NCBI RefSeq assembly: GCF_037890675.1 | Contig: NZ_CP149574.1 | Location: forward strand, 744,001-808,000 | DNA: 64,000 nucleotides | Origin: Methylovirgula sp. 4M-Z18 | Lineage (GTDB): Bacteria; Pseudomonadota; Alphaproteobacteria; Rhizobiales; Beijerinckiaceae | Direction of reading: 5' to 3' | Position numbers and translations under genes: made by a program | The notes under the pieces: model-generated | Databases searched by the model: none | Told to the model about the DNA's origin: nothing | What the model saw: the letters and a program-made list of their open reading frames with translations, nothing else | In this document: positions 1-8,672 of the stretch, piece by piece | How the letters are laid out: each line of letters begins with the position of its first letter | How positions within the stretch are numbered: the stretch's first letter is position 1

Positions 1-1194
1 CCCGATATGGTCGTGCGCCATCAACCGGACGGCGATGTGAATTTCGTCGATCAAGGCTTGCTGCGCAACGGCGTGACAACCCACTATGTCTATGGCCGCG
101 CCACCAACAATGGGCCGAACGACACGTCTGCCGCGACCTTTGCCGTCACGGTCGGCAATTTCCCCTCCTTGCTCGGATTGCCGGGCTCGGAGTTCTGGTA
201 TCCGCAAGATTGGTATCCGGACGATTGGTCGACTGCTGCGCTCGCAAGCAATCATCTTTATCTTGGCGAGAGCGCGCCGCTCGCGGTCGCGAATGGCGAG
301 ACGGTGATCTTCGGACCCATCACTTGGCCAGCCGGACAAATCCCGATTGAAGGAACCTGGCACCCGTGTCTGCTCGGCGAGATCCGCAGCGGTAACGACG
401 ATTCGGCCGGTGGCACCAACGGCGGCGACATTCCGGCCGATCCCGCCGATATGTGTCCGCACGGCTCCTTCGTCTACGGCAACAACAATGTCTGCCAGCG
501 CAATCTGACCTATGTCCATATGCCTGCGGGCGAGTCGATGCATGTGCATTTGCCGTTCATTGCCGGCAGCGTATGGGATGCAAAACATCGCACCATCGAC
601 ATCACGGTCGACAAGGGGCACGAGCTCGCCGAAGTGCCGATGACCTTGCGCATGGACCCGATCTCGCTGCCCGGACACGGATTGGGTGGCGGCGACGGCG
701 ATCACGACGATTGCTGCGCGCCGGGCGAATTGGTGTTCACCGGTGAATGCCGTGTCATGGTTCGGGTCGGCAATTGCGTGGCCGGAGAGATCGTTACGAC
801 GAAAGGAACGGTGTGGCGATCCTATTGCCCGTGCCAATGTCGCGAGAAAAACCAGGATGGCAAGTGCACCTGCCATGGCAAAAATAAAAAGGAAATGGTG
901 GCGGCTCACGCCACGATGGAGCGGGCCGCGGCCGCATCCGTGTCGCGGAGCTGGGAACTCAAGACTCAGCGCACGACCGTCAGTTTCAGCGTCGACGCGC
1001 AGGAGTTGCGCAAACTCACCCTGTCGTTCGTTGCGCCGGCGCACCTGAAAAAGAGTACGATCGTGCGCATCGCCCAGCGCAAGGACGGCAAAATTCCGAC
1101 CGGCGGCGTCTCGCTGCAGTTGCTGGTGGGCGACGACCCGAAGGCGCTGGCAGTTAGCAAGACGGCTGCGGTCGGAAAAAGGCGGAAGGCATAG
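1..1194 (+). CDS. C-terminal part of an unrecognised Cys-rich protein (5' end outside window)
   Basis: The reading frame is already open at base 1 (codons ccc gat before the first ATG at 7), so this is most likely the 3' portion of a longer gene. About 397 codons are visible. The first part (Pro-Asp-Met-Val-Val-Arg, later Thr-His-Tyr-Val-Tyr-Gly-Arg-Ala) resembles the 'sPDI.vR' and 'YVyvRv.NrG' modules seen in some secreted bacterial proteins, but I cannot name a family. A segment at 712-873 holds nine cysteines (Cys-Cys, then Gly-Glu-Cys, Gly-Asn-Cys, Tyr-Cys-Pro-Cys-Gln-Cys and Lys-Cys-Thr-Cys) after a Gly/Asp/His-rich linker, which suggests a metal-binding or disulfide-rich domain. The C-terminus is a beta-like segment with a basic tail. 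No function is assigned. Confidence 0.75.
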   Translation, partial: PDMVVRHQPDGDVNFVDQGLLRNGVTTHYVYGRATNNGPNDTSAATFAVTVGNFPSLLGLPGSEFWYPQDWYPDDWSTAALASNHLYLGESAPLAVANGETVIFGPITWPAGQIPIEGTWHPCLLGEIRSGNDDSAGGTNGGDIPADPADMCPHGSFVYGNNNVCQRNLTYVHMPAGESMHVHLPFIAGSVWDAKHRTIDITVDKGHELAEVPMTLRMDPISLPGHGLGGGDGDHDDCCAPGELVFTGECRVMVRVGNCVAGEIVTTKGTVWRSYCPCQCREKNQDGKCTCHGKNKKEMVAAHATMERAAAASVSRSWELKTQRTTVSFSVDAQELRKLTLSFVAPAHLKKSTIVRIAQRKDGKIPTGGVSLQLLVGDDPKALAVSKTAAVGKRRKA

Positions 1195-1637
1195 GTGCCG
1201 ATAGGAGGATAGTGAGTGGACCGTGGCCATTCCGGCTGCTCAGTGAGCGCTGCTTTGCGGCCAGGATGGCCGCGGTCCGTTCAAGTGCTTGTCGCGCCAG
1301 CGGCAGCTCGCCCTCAGCGTATCGTTGACAATGTTCTCTTTATGTTCTAAATTCTGAAGTCGTTTTTGATTATCGTAATAGGCCCGCTCGGACTTGGTTC
1401 AGGTCCGAAACGGGAGGGTGTTGCCGCGCGTCAAAGAAAGGGGAGCAACAACTGCAAAATGAAAATTTTTTGGGAACAAACTAATAGAGAGAATAATTCA
1501 TTTATATCAATAGGATGAGGGGTAAGAATCGCCGGACCAGTCCATCGGGACGCCCGCTGTCGCCGCAACGGCAGCTGTCAGATTCTGACATCCCACGCTC
1601 TTGGGACCTCGACCATCCATCGCCTATATAAAGCACT
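1195..1637. other. Intergenic region with AT-rich tract and a stem-loop
   Basis: This 443-base gap has no convincing gene. It becomes AT-rich from about 1330 to 1510, unlike its surroundings. An imperfect stem-loop lies at 1383-1414: cccg pairs with cggg outside, and cggactt pairs with aggtccg (one G-T pair) inside around a ggttc loop. No T-run follows, so it is not an obvious terminator. The right end carries the candidate uvrC promoter, listed separately. Confidence 0.5.
1601..1630 (+). promoter_or_regulatory. Candidate promoter for uvrC, possibly giving a leaderless mRNA
   Basis: A -35-like TTGGGA lies at 1601-1606 and a -10-like TATATA at 1625-1630, with an 18-base spacer. A start point 7-8 bases after the -10 would fall on or next to the uvrC ATG at 1638. 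There is no Shine-Dalgarno-like stretch before that ATG, which fits leaderless translation. This is inferred from motif spacing only. Confidence 0.4.
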
Positions 1638-3692
1638 ATGACCGACCCCAAAGATTCGCCCCCGCTGCAGCTCCTGGAGGATGAGGACGACCTCTCCGAA
1701 TCCGCCTCGGGCATCGATCTCGAACTGCATGACGAAGCCGCCGCCGCGCCGGAATCGGTGCGGCGCGGGGTGGCGGTCATCCGCAAACATTGGAAGACTT
1801 TGCCCAATGCGCCCGGCGTCTATCGCATGATCGGCGCGGACGGCGAGGTGCTTTATGTCGGCAAGGCGAAATCGCTGAAAAACCGGGTGGCGAGCTACAC
1901 GCGGCTCACCGGCCATGTCGACCGCATCGCAAGGATGATCGCGGCGACCTGCTCCATGGTGTTTGCGGTGACGGAAACCGAGACCGAGGCGCTGCTGCTC
2001 GAAGCCAATTACATCAAGCAATTGAAGCCGCGCTTCAACGTGCTCCTGCGCGACGACAAGAGCTTTCCCTATATTCTCTTGACCGGCGATCATGCGAGCC
2101 CGCAGCTCACCAAGCATCGCGGCGCGCGCGGCCGCAAGGGCGATTATTTCGGCCCCTTCGCCAACGCCGGCGCGGTCAACCGCACCTTGCATGTGCTGGA
2201 GCGCGCCTTCCTGCTGCGCACGTGCACCGATTCCTATTTCGACAATCGCACGCGGCCGTGCCTGCTCTATCAAATCAAGCGTTGTGCCGGGCCTTGCACC
2301 GGCGAAATCAGCTCAGAAAACTATGCCGAACTCGTGAAGGAGACGCGCGATTTTCTCTCCGGCAAAAGCATCGCCGTGCGCGAGCGCCTCGCGAACGACA
2401 TGCTGCAGGCGGCGGAGAATCTCGAATTCGAAAAGGCCGCGCAATTGCGTGACCGTATTTCCGCGCTGTCGACCATCCAGGGCACGCAGGGCATCAATCC
2501 GCGCAGCGTGGAAGAGGCGGACGTGTTCGGTCTGTCCGAACAGGCGGGCCAATTCTGCATCGAGATCGTGTTTTTCCGCGCCTTCCAGAATTGGGGCAAC
2601 CGCGCTTACTTTCCGCGCGCCGACAAGAATCTGACGCCGGCCGAAGTGCTCGATTCCTTCGTCGCGCAGTTTTATGCCGACAAGCCCGCGGCGCGCCTCG
2701 TGCTGCTCAGCCACAAGATCGAGAGCCAGGAACTTTTGGAAGAAGCCTTGTCCGCGCGCGCCGGCTATCGGATCGAGATCGCCGTACCGCAGCGGGGCGA
2801 GAAGAAGGACCTGCTCGACCACGCCAATCAGAATGCGCGCGAGGCTCTGTCGCGCAAATTGGCCGATACGGCGAGCCAGGAGAAATTGCTGGCCGCGCTG
2901 GCGGCGGCCTTCGGCTTGCCGGAACCGATCCGGCGCGTCGAGATCTACGACAACTCGCATATCATGGGCACCAATGCGGTCGGGGCCATGGTCGTGGCCG
3001 GCGCCTCGGGCTTCATGAAGCAGCATTACCGCACGTTCAATATCAAGACGCCGGACCTGACGCCCGGCGACGATTTCGGAATGATGCGCGAGGTGTTGAA
3101 ACGGCGGTTTGCGCGCCTGCTCAAGGAAAAAAGCGAAGAGGTGCAGGAGGTCAATGGCGAGCGGCCGGACTATGACATTGCAACCGACTCGTATGTTCCG
3201 GTCGAGAAGCCGGGCGCCGATCCCGATGCGTTTCCAGCACGCCCCGATCTCGTTCTGATCGACGGCGGCAAGGGCCAGCTCGAGGCGGCGCGCGCGGTGC
3301 TCGAGGAGCTCGGCGTGACCGATGTTCCCATGGTCGGCATCGCCAAGGGGCCCGATCGCGATGCGGGCCGCGAGACCTTTTTTGTGCCCGGACGCGAGCC
3401 GTTCAAATTGCCGCCGCGCGATCCGGCGCTCTATTTCGTCCAGCGTCTGCGCGACGAGGCGCACCGCTTCGCCATCGGCACGCACCGCGCCAAGCGCAAG
3501 CGCGAATTCACCAAGAGCCCGCTCGACGAGATCGCAGGGATAGGTCCGGCGCGTAAGCGCGCTTTGCTGCTTGCTTTCGGCACGGCGAAGGCGGTGGCGC
3601 GCGCGTCGCTGGAGGATTTGGAGCGCACGAGCGGCGTGAACAAAGCGACCGCCAAGCTCGTCTACGATTTCTTCCATGAGACGAGCGGGTGA
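1638..3692 (+). CDS. uvrC: Excinuclease ABC subunit C (UvrC)
   Basis: UvrC makes the two incisions around bulky DNA lesions in nucleotide excision repair, after loading by UvrA/UvrB. The 684-residue product has all the expected parts in order. A GIY-YIG nuclease domain starts near residue 59 (Gly-Val-Tyr, then Tyr-Val-Gly-Lys at 73-76). A UVR motif lies near 255-290 ([13 protein letters not shown]), an RNase H-like endonuclease domain follows (Tyr-Asp-Asn-Ser-His near 437), and paired helix-hairpin-helix motifs close the protein (from about 625). The first 50 residues are an acidic extension, commonly variable in alphaproteobacterial UvrC. No ribosome-binding site precedes the ATG at 1638. 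Confidence 0.97.
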   Translation: MTDPKDSPPLQLLEDEDDLSESASGIDLELHDEAAAAPESVRRGVAVIRKHWKTLPNAPGVYRMIGADGEVLYVGKAKSLKNRVASYTRLTGHVDRIARMIAATCSMVFAVTETETEALLLEANYIKQLKPRFNVLLRDDKSFPYILLTGDHASPQLTKHRGARGRKGDYFGPFANAGAVNRTLHVLERAFLLRTCTDSYFDNRTRPCLLYQIKRCAGPCTGEISSENYAELVKETRDFLSGKSIAVRERLANDMLQAAENLEFEKAAQLRDRISALSTIQGTQGINPRSVEEADVFGLSEQAGQFCIEIVFFRAFQNWGNRAYFPRADKNLTPAEVLDSFVAQFYADKPAARLVLLSHKIESQELLEEALSARAGYRIEIAVPQRGEKKDLLDHANQNAREALSRKLADTASQEKLLAALAAAFGLPEPIRRVEIYDNSHIMGTNAVGAMVVAGASGFMKQHYRTFNIKTPDLTPGDDFGMMREVLKRRFARLLKEKSEEVQEVNGERPDYDIATDSYVPVEKPGADPDAFPARPDLVLIDGGKGQLEAARAVLEELGVTDVPMVGIAKGPDRDAGRETFFVPGREPFKLPPRDPALYFVQRLRDEAHRFAIGTHRAKRKREFTKSPLDEIAGIGPARKRALLLAFGTAKAVARASLEDLERTSGVNKATAKLVYDFFHETSG

Positions 3693-3713
3693 TACAGGTT
3701 TGTAGGGCAATGC

Positions 3714-3879
3714 CGCGCGAAACCCTTCTCCCATAGGGAGAAGGTGGCATGCGAAGCATGACGGATGAGGGGATACTCTTGCGAGATTGGCCTCGGCAAG
3801 AACGTAGCCTGCGATGATTCCGTGTCCCCTCATCCGTCGCTTCGCGCCACCTTCTCCCTATGGGAGAAGGGTTTGCGCG
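3714..3879. repeat. Two inverted copies of a palindromic dispersed repeat
   Basis: A roughly 50-base unit (about 3715-3772) containing the inner palindrome CTTCTCCCATAGGGAGAAG recurs in inverted orientation at about 3825-3879. The arms share the blocks aacccttctccc, gagaaggtggc and acggatgaggggа-like ends, with a few differences near the middle. The 50 bases between the copies hold no gene. Elements built on 'cttctccc-atgggagaagg-tggc...ggatgaggg' are common between genes in Rhizobiales. Folded as RNA the pair could end uvrC transcription and the convergent unit from the right. Confidence 0.8.
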
Positions 3880-3926
3880 TCGTTTTCGCTCTCCTCGCAA
3901 TGACGCCGCGCGCGCTTATCTGTTAC

Positions 3927-4424
3927 TCACGCCTTCAATTGCGCAAGGATCCCGGCGATGTCGCCCATGCCCCAATGTTCCACGATCTGGCCGTTGGCGA
4001 CGCGGAAAATATCGCAGGAGGTGAACTTAAGCTCGCGACCCGTCGGTGCGACGCCGAAATAGGGTCCCTCGTGCTTGCCCGTGTAGACGAAACTGGCTGC
4101 GACCGAATCGCCATTGGCGACCAGCACCTCGATCGTTACGGCAAGGTTCGGGATCCCGGCGAGGCGCGCCGCAAAATACGCGACCGTCGCTTCTTTCGCA
4201 GTCTTCTCTTTCGGAACCGGCGCGGCGGCACTGGTCTGGTGATTGACGTAAGTGTCGGCGAAGAGCGCGCCGAAGGCATTTATGTCATGCGCGTTGAGGC
4301 TTGCGGCAAAGCGTTCGGCGACCGCTTTGCCATCGGCTTTCTCTTGCGCCGATACAAGTGTTGGCGCGATGAGAGCGCCTGCAGCCAACGCGCCTTGGGT
4401 GAGCAATCGTCTCCGGTTCTGCAT
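3927..4424 (-). CDS. Exported SnoaL-like (ester cyclase / NTF2-fold) protein
   Basis: The 165-residue product begins with a twin-arginine-like signal ([15 protein letters not shown] at 4-8, then an Ala-rich hydrophobic stretch and cleavage near Val-Ser-Ala-Gln). The mature part has the SnoaL-like polyketide cyclase pattern: AAERF-type helix, 'NAHD..AF..LFADTYVNH', a central 'VTIE.LVANGDSVAASF.YTG' strand pair, and a C-terminal 'DIFRV.NGQIVEHWG' segment. Such proteins adopt a cone-shaped NTF2 fold, and their substrates are usually unknown. It is read in the same direction as the transporter genes to its right, 112 bases after the phosphoesterase gene, so membership of that operon is possible but unproven. 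Confidence 0.85.
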   Translation of the reverse strand: MQNRRRLLTQGALAAGALIAPTLVSAQEKADGKAVAERFAASLNAHDINAFGALFADTYVNHQTSAAAPVPKEKTAKEATVAYFAARLAGIPNLAVTIEVLVANGDSVAASFVYTGKHEGPYFGVAPTGRELKFTSCDIFRVANGQIVEHWGMGDIAGILAQLKA

Positions 4425-4536
4425 GTCGCGCCTCGCCTTTCACGGCCATTGATGTGTGCCAAGCCTGTAGCCCGGCGCGCTGGCCATGAATCATTCACGG
4501 ACAAAATGTCGCCCGTGTCCAGCCCTGTCCCGCGTG

Positions 4537-5355
4537 TCAGCTCTCGCCGGGATATTCGGCGTCGAGCACGAACGGATAGGGCCCCTCGAAGTCTTCGACA
4601 TAGACCGTGTGCGACACGAACCCACTTTCCGGCGTCCACACATGCACGACATATTGCCCGGGCTCCTTCACGAAGGCCGAGGCTGCCTGCGGATGCAGAT
4701 CGAACGCGACCTGCACGCCGGTCGACGGCGCGATGGTGGCGAGCGCATTGCCGACCCGCGCCGTGATCTGGCGATGATAGTGGCCGCAGATGATGCGATC
4801 CACTTGCGCATGGCGCGCGATCACATCGCGAAACGCATCCGCATTCTGCAGCGTGATCTTGTCCATGTGCAGGATCGAGGCGAGGAACGGCGGATGGTGC
4901 ATCGCGATCATGGTCGGCGTCGCCGGCGCTTGCGCCAGCGTCTCGTCGAGCCATTGCAATTGTTCCGGCCGCAATTCCCCGGCGCTTTTGCCCGGCAGGA
5001 GCGTGTCGAGCATCACAAGCCGCACCGGGCCAAGATCGACTGCATAATCGACGAAGCCCGTGGGCGCGACCGGCGGCTTCAGCGCCGCGATGAAATTCTC
5101 GCGCCGGTCATGATTGCCCGGAATGACAAAGACTTTACCGTCGAAATAATGCGCGAGCAGTTTTTGCAGCTCTGCATATTCCTCAACCAAACCGCAATCA
5201 GTGAGATCGCCAGTGATGAGAATCGCATCCGGCTTAGGCTGCATCCGAGCGACGGCGCGGAAAGCCCGCTCCGTCAGCATGTTCGATTCGTTCACGCGGT
5301 TGCAGGGCTTGCCATAGGGGCGCACATGCAAGTCCGAAAGCTGTACGATGATCAT
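4537..5355 (-). CDS. Calcineurin-type metallophosphoesterase (CpdA/GpdQ-like phosphodiesterase)
   Basis: This 272-residue protein carries the full set of metallophosphoesterase motifs: Ser-Asp-Leu-His at 7-10, Thr-Gly-Asp-Leu-Thr-Asp, Gly-Asn-His-Asp, Met-His-His-Pro-Pro and Gly-His-Tyr-His. The family includes cyclic-AMP phosphodiesterase CpdA and glycerophosphodiesterase GpdQ, both binuclear metal enzymes. There is no signal peptide, so it should be cytoplasmic. Its start lies only 6 bases after the stop of the binding-protein gene, so it is almost certainly co-transcribed with the transporter. That context favours hydrolysis of an imported phosphodiester, for example a glycerophosphodiester, over cyclic-nucleotide turnover. 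The substrate remains inference. Confidence 0.9.
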   Translation of the reverse strand: MIIVQLSDLHVRPYGKPCNRVNESNMLTERAFRAVARMQPKPDAILITGDLTDCGLVEEYAELQKLLAHYFDGKVFVIPGNHDRRENFIAALKPPVAPTGFVDYAVDLGPVRLVMLDTLLPGKSAGELRPEQLQWLDETLAQAPATPTMIAMHHPPFLASILHMDKITLQNADAFRDVIARHAQVDRIICGHYHRQITARVGNALATIAPSTGVQVAFDLHPQAASAFVKEPGQYVVHVWTPESGFVSHTVYVEDFEGPYPFVLDAEYPGES

Positions 5356-5361
5356 GTGCGA

Positions 5362-6675
5362 TCAGCTCCACGGGCGCAGAGCGGTTTGCGTGACATAGGG
5401 GCGCAGCAATTCGTCCGCGGCGGCCTGGGCCTTGGCGGCAGCGTCCGCCGGTTTCACCTTGCCGTTCAAAATCGCCTGGATCTGATCTTCCATGGCCTTG
5501 CGCACGGCGACGACATTGAACGTGTCGAACCACGGCACGGCATAAGCGAGCTGATCGAGCGCGACTTTGGCGTCCGGATGGTCTTTCAGGAAGCTCTGCA
5601 TGTCGGGCAGATCGTAGGCCTGCTTGTTGGGGGCGAAATAGCCGGTGAAGCGGCTCCATTCGCCGCTGACTTCCGGCGAGGTCAGCCATTGCGCCAAGGT
5701 CCAGGCGGCTTGCCGGCGCTCCGGGCTGTTGCCCTTGGGCATGATCAGGCTGCCGCCGCCGATCGGAGCGGCATGCCGTAGGCCTTTGGGCAGAAACGCC
5801 ACTTTGTAAGGCAGTTTCATGTTGTTGCGGATGAAGCTGAGCGAGCCGGTCGAGAGCACGATCATGCCGACCTTGCCGGCGAAAAACGCCGTGGTGCAAG
5901 CGTTGGTGTCCGAGACACCCGCGGGCATGGCTTTCGCGCCGTTCACCAACGCGTCGAGGAAGCTCAACGCACCGATGGTCGACGGGCAATTGTAGAAGAC
6001 CTCGCCGCCGTAGGAGTGATTATAATATTCGCCGCCATTGGCCATGGTCAGGCCCGACGTCAGCCAGCCGCAATAATCATACGTGCCAGGGAACATCAGG
6101 CCTACGCGCGAACCGTCCGGCTTCGTCAGCTTTTTCGCCGCGTCGAGCCATTCGCTCCAATCGGCCGGCGGATGATCGGGGTCGAGGCCGGCGTCCTTGA
6201 ACGCGTCGGTGTTGTAGTAGAGCAGCGGCGTCGAATTCTGGAACGGCAGGCCGTAGACATGGGCGTCGATCACCGCATTTGGCTTCAGCGGCGACCAGAA
6301 CCGGTCGAAATAGGCATCCGTCGTAGTGTTCTGCGCGGCGATCAGGTCGTCGAACGGTTCCGCTTCGCCATTGATCGCATATTCGCGCACGAAATTGGCA
6401 GACATCAGCGCCAGTGCCGGCGGCTTGCCCGATTTGATCGCGGTGCGCGTCTTCAAATTGGTGTCGTCATAGCTGCCGGTATAGGCGGCGGTGACATTGA
6501 TGTTGGGATGCTCGCTGTTGAAACGCGCGATCAGCTTCTGCATTTGCGTGGCGAGGGCGCCTTGCACCGGCACCGGAAAGAAAAAGTCGATCTCCGTGGC
6601 GCTGTCGGCCTTGGCCTGCGTGACCAAAGCGGCCGTCGCGGCAAAGGCCATGAGTTCGCGGCGCGTAACCTGCAT
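5362..6675 (-). CDS. ABC transporter periplasmic substrate-binding protein (UgpB/MalE-like)
   Basis: The 437-residue product has a twin-arginine-type leader (Thr-Arg-Arg-Glu-Leu-Met, then an Ala-rich core ending near residue 23). The rest is the family 1 extracellular solute-binding layout: an early 'FFFPVPVQGALATQMQKLI..FN' segment, 'GKPPALALMSANF' and 'PLLYYNTDAFKDAGLDP', and a closing hinge region. This layout is typical of UgpB-like glycerol-3-phosphate binders and of carbohydrate binders. It would collect solute in the periplasm for the two permeases encoded immediately upstream. The gene starts 9 bases after the permease stop at 6685. Substrate is unproven; the linked phosphoesterase points to a phosphodiester. 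Confidence 0.92.
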   Translation of the reverse strand: MQVTRRELMAFAATAALVTQAKADSATEIDFFFPVPVQGALATQMQKLIARFNSEHPNINVTAAYTGSYDDTNLKTRTAIKSGKPPALALMSANFVREYAINGEAEPFDDLIAAQNTTTDAYFDRFWSPLKPNAVIDAHVYGLPFQNSTPLLYYNTDAFKDAGLDPDHPPADWSEWLDAAKKLTKPDGSRVGLMFPGTYDYCGWLTSGLTMANGGEYYNHSYGGEVFYNCPSTIGALSFLDALVNGAKAMPAGVSDTNACTTAFFAGKVGMIVLSTGSLSFIRNNMKLPYKVAFLPKGLRHAAPIGGGSLIMPKGNSPERRQAAWTLAQWLTSPEVSGEWSRFTGYFAPNKQAYDLPDMQSFLKDHPDAKVALDQLAYAVPWFDTFNVVAVRKAMEDQIQAILNGKVKPADAAAKAQAAADELLRPYVTQTALRPWS

Positions 6676-6684
6676 GAATATCTC

Positions 6685-7503
6685 CTATTTGATGCCGCTG
6701 AACACGAAGCTGGCGACGAAGCGGCGTTGGAAAATCAGGAACAAGAGCAAAAGCGGGCCGGCGACGAGCAGGGTGCCGGCCGCCAGAGTGCCCCAGGACG
6801 AACCGGCCTCCGTGCCGGAGGCGAAGGACGCGAGCCCAACGGTCAGGACCTGCTGGCGCGGCGAGGTGAGGACCACGAGCGGCCACAGGAATTCGTTCCA
6901 GTGGGACGTCACCGAGACGATGGCGAAGGCGGTCATGGCGGGCTGCGCGAGCGGCAGCAAAATCCGGAAGATCACCGTGAAGAGGCCGGCGCCGTCCATC
7001 ATCGCCGCCTCCTCATAGTCGCGTGGGATGGTGCGGAACGTCTGGCGCATCAGAAAGACGCCAAAGGCCGAGGCGAAATAGGGCGCCATCACGCCGGGCA
7101 TCGTGTCGTAGAGGCCGAGCTTGCTCAGCGTCGTGAGATTGGGGACGAGCAGCAGCGACGGAATGAGCAACAATTGCGCAAGAAAGGCCGCGAACAAAAG
7201 TTCCTTGCCGCGAAATTCGAGCCGCGCGAACGCATAGCCCGCTGCCGACACCGTGATGATCTGGACGACGAGAATGCCGCCGCACATGATGAGCGTGTTG
7301 AGATACCAGGTGATGAAGGGCCCACTGGCCCAGGCATCGGTGAAATTCTCGAAGCTGAAGGGGCCTGTCGGCGTCAGCGAGGCGATGTCTATGGGCACGC
7401 CGGGGCGGAAGGCCGCGATCAGCATCCACAGGAACGGAATGGCCCACAAAAGCGCGCCGGCTCCGGCCAGGAGCAGGCCGAGAAACCGTCCGTCAGCTTT
7501 CAT
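6685..7503 (-). CDS. ABC transporter inner-membrane permease, MalG/UgpE type
   Basis: The 272-residue protein has about six hydrophobic segments and the permease EAA loop (Tyr-Glu-Glu-Ala-Ala-Met-Met-Asp-Gly-Ala near residues 160-170, followed by 'FRILLPLAQPA'), which docks the ATPase subunit. It begins 'WAIPFLWMLIAAFRPG', the usual start of MalG/UgpE-type subunits. It overlaps the end of the first permease gene by 11 bases, which shows tight operon organisation. It would form the channel with the product of 7493-8410. No ATP-binding subunit lies in this cluster, so one must be shared from elsewhere. Confidence 0.93.
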   Translation of the reverse strand: MKADGRFLGLLLAGAGALLWAIPFLWMLIAAFRPGVPIDIASLTPTGPFSFENFTDAWASGPFITWYLNTLIMCGGILVVQIITVSAAGYAFARLEFRGKELLFAAFLAQLLLIPSLLLVPNLTTLSKLGLYDTMPGVMAPYFASAFGVFLMRQTFRTIPRDYEEAAMMDGAGLFTVIFRILLPLAQPAMTAFAIVSVTSHWNEFLWPLVVLTSPRQQVLTVGLASFASGTEAGSSWGTLAAGTLLVAGPLLLLFLIFQRRFVASFVFSGIK

Positions 7504-8410
7504 AATGGATGCTCCGGTCGAGGGCCTGGCGCGCCAGGGTTGTCAGCGCAAGCAGGCCCCCAACACCGACGACGGTTGCGGCGGCACCAAGACCGCTGTC
7601 GTTGTTCTGCACCGCCTGCTGGTAGATGTAGTAGAGCAGCAGGTTGGCATCGTCGCTGGGGCCGCCCGGCCACATGGTGACGACGTGATCGATCTGGGTC
7701 AGCGCGTTGAGGAGTGCGATCGGCAGCACGAAGGCGAAGGTCGGGCCGAGAAGCGGCAGAATGATATGCCGCAGGCGCCCAAGCGCGGTGGCGCCGTCCA
7801 TCTTGGCTGCATCGAGGAGATCGGTCGGAATGGCGGCGAGGCCGGCGAGGAAGAACAGCATGTAATAGCCGGTGTTCTTCCAGATGGTGACGACGATGAC
7901 CGCCGGCAGGGCGGTGCTCGGGCTGCCGAGCCAATTGGTTTGGCCGATCCCGAGTTTCGCAAGATAGAAGTCGATGAGGCCGCCGCCCGGCAGATATATG
8001 AAGCTGAACAGCGCAGCGGCGGCGACGAGCGGAATGAACAGCGGCATGACGATCAGCGTGCGCAGCACCGCCGTCACCTTCTTGTTGTTTTGCAGGGCGA
8101 GGGCAAAGGCGAGGGCCAGCACCAGGCTGGGAACGATCGTTCCGACGGCATAGATGATGTTGTTCAGGATCGCGATGCCGAAGTGCTGATCGCTCAGGAG
8201 GCGGGCATAATTGCCAAGGCCAAAGCCATGTTCGCCCAATTGGCTGAGACTGAAGGATTGCACCAGCACCAGCAGCACCGGCCAATAGGCAAATGCAGCC
8301 AGAAAGATCAGCGACGGCCCGAGCAGCAGCGCCAGCACGAGAGGGTTCTTGCCGGCGCGCACGGCGGCGGCCGGCGCCGAAGTGGGTGAGACGGAAGCGA
8401 TCACGGTCAT
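7493..8410 (-). CDS. ABC transporter inner-membrane permease, MalF/UgpA type
   Basis: About 305 residues from the chosen ATG at 8410. The product starts with a cytoplasmic tail, then a first membrane helix (LALLLGPSLIFLAAFAYWP), five further helices and an EAA-type loop (Leu-Leu-Asp-Ala-Ala-Lys-Met-Asp-Gly-Ala, then 'RHIILPLLGP'). The open frame extends upstream to a GTG at 8602, but the added 64 residues are Arg-rich, lack family character and run through a likely promoter region. An ATG at 8446 is a second option. This is the first gene of the transporter operon, divergent from pgsA. Confidence 0.9.
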   Translation of the reverse strand: MTVIASVSPTSAPAAAVRAGKNPLVLALLLGPSLIFLAAFAYWPVLLVLVQSFSLSQLGEHGFGLGNYARLLSDQHFGIAILNNIIYAVGTIVPSLVLALAFALALQNNKKVTAVLRTLIVMPLFIPLVAAAALFSFIYLPGGGLIDFYLAKLGIGQTNWLGSPSTALPAVIVVTIWKNTGYYMLFFLAGLAAIPTDLLDAAKMDGATALGRLRHIILPLLGPTFAFVLPIALLNALTQIDHVVTMWPGGPSDDANLLLYYIYQQAVQNNDSGLGAAATVVGVGGLLALTTLARQALDRSIHYES

Positions 8411-8538
8411 TCGGCCCAAATAGGCCAGCATCTGCGACGGCTTCATGACGGGCGAGCCGAGTCTGCTGCGGCATTGAGTCAGCCCCAGATTTGACAGGCA
8501 AAGCCGTGCATATCGGGTCGCGGTGTCGCGCTCCCAGC

Positions 8539-8641
8539 GCAAATTTGTCGCCTTGCGGTCGCGAATTTGCCGTAACGCTTTAGGTAATTGTTTTTCTGGC
8601 ACAATTCGCAGCGGCGAAAATGCGAAATTTTCGCCGCTGCG
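8539..8641. promoter_or_regulatory. Divergent intergenic region with a perfect 15-bp palindrome
   Basis: Between the transporter operon (minus) and pgsA (plus), 8607-8621 (CGCAGCGGCGAAAAT) is repeated in perfect inverted form at 8627-8641, around a 5-base centre gcgaa. A smaller inverted pair, GCAAATT at 8539-8545 and AATTTGC at 8564-8570, lies beside it. No T-run follows on either strand, so a terminator is unlikely. An operator for a dimeric regulator or a cruciform-forming site fits the position better. Confidence 0.55.
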
Positions 8642-8672
8642 GCTTTCCGGTCATTGACGTTGTAACAGGAAC

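Noticed and set aside
1212-1328. A 38-codon frame starting with GTG close behind AGGAGG
   Set aside because: The gap between AGGAGG (1203-1208) and GTG is only three bases, and the peptide is Arg/Ser-rich without pattern. Probably chance.
2313-3833. A 506-codon open frame on the minus strand
   Set aside because: It is antisense to uvrC, whose domains are complete and in order.
6016-7680. A 554-codon open frame on the plus strand
   Set aside because: It is antisense to the binding-protein and permease genes and Arg/Glu/Gly-rich without recognisable domains.
8411-8602. N-terminal extension of the first permease to a GTG at 8602
   Set aside because: The 64 added residues are Arg-rich and unlike the family, and they would run through the divergent promoter region with its inverted repeats.
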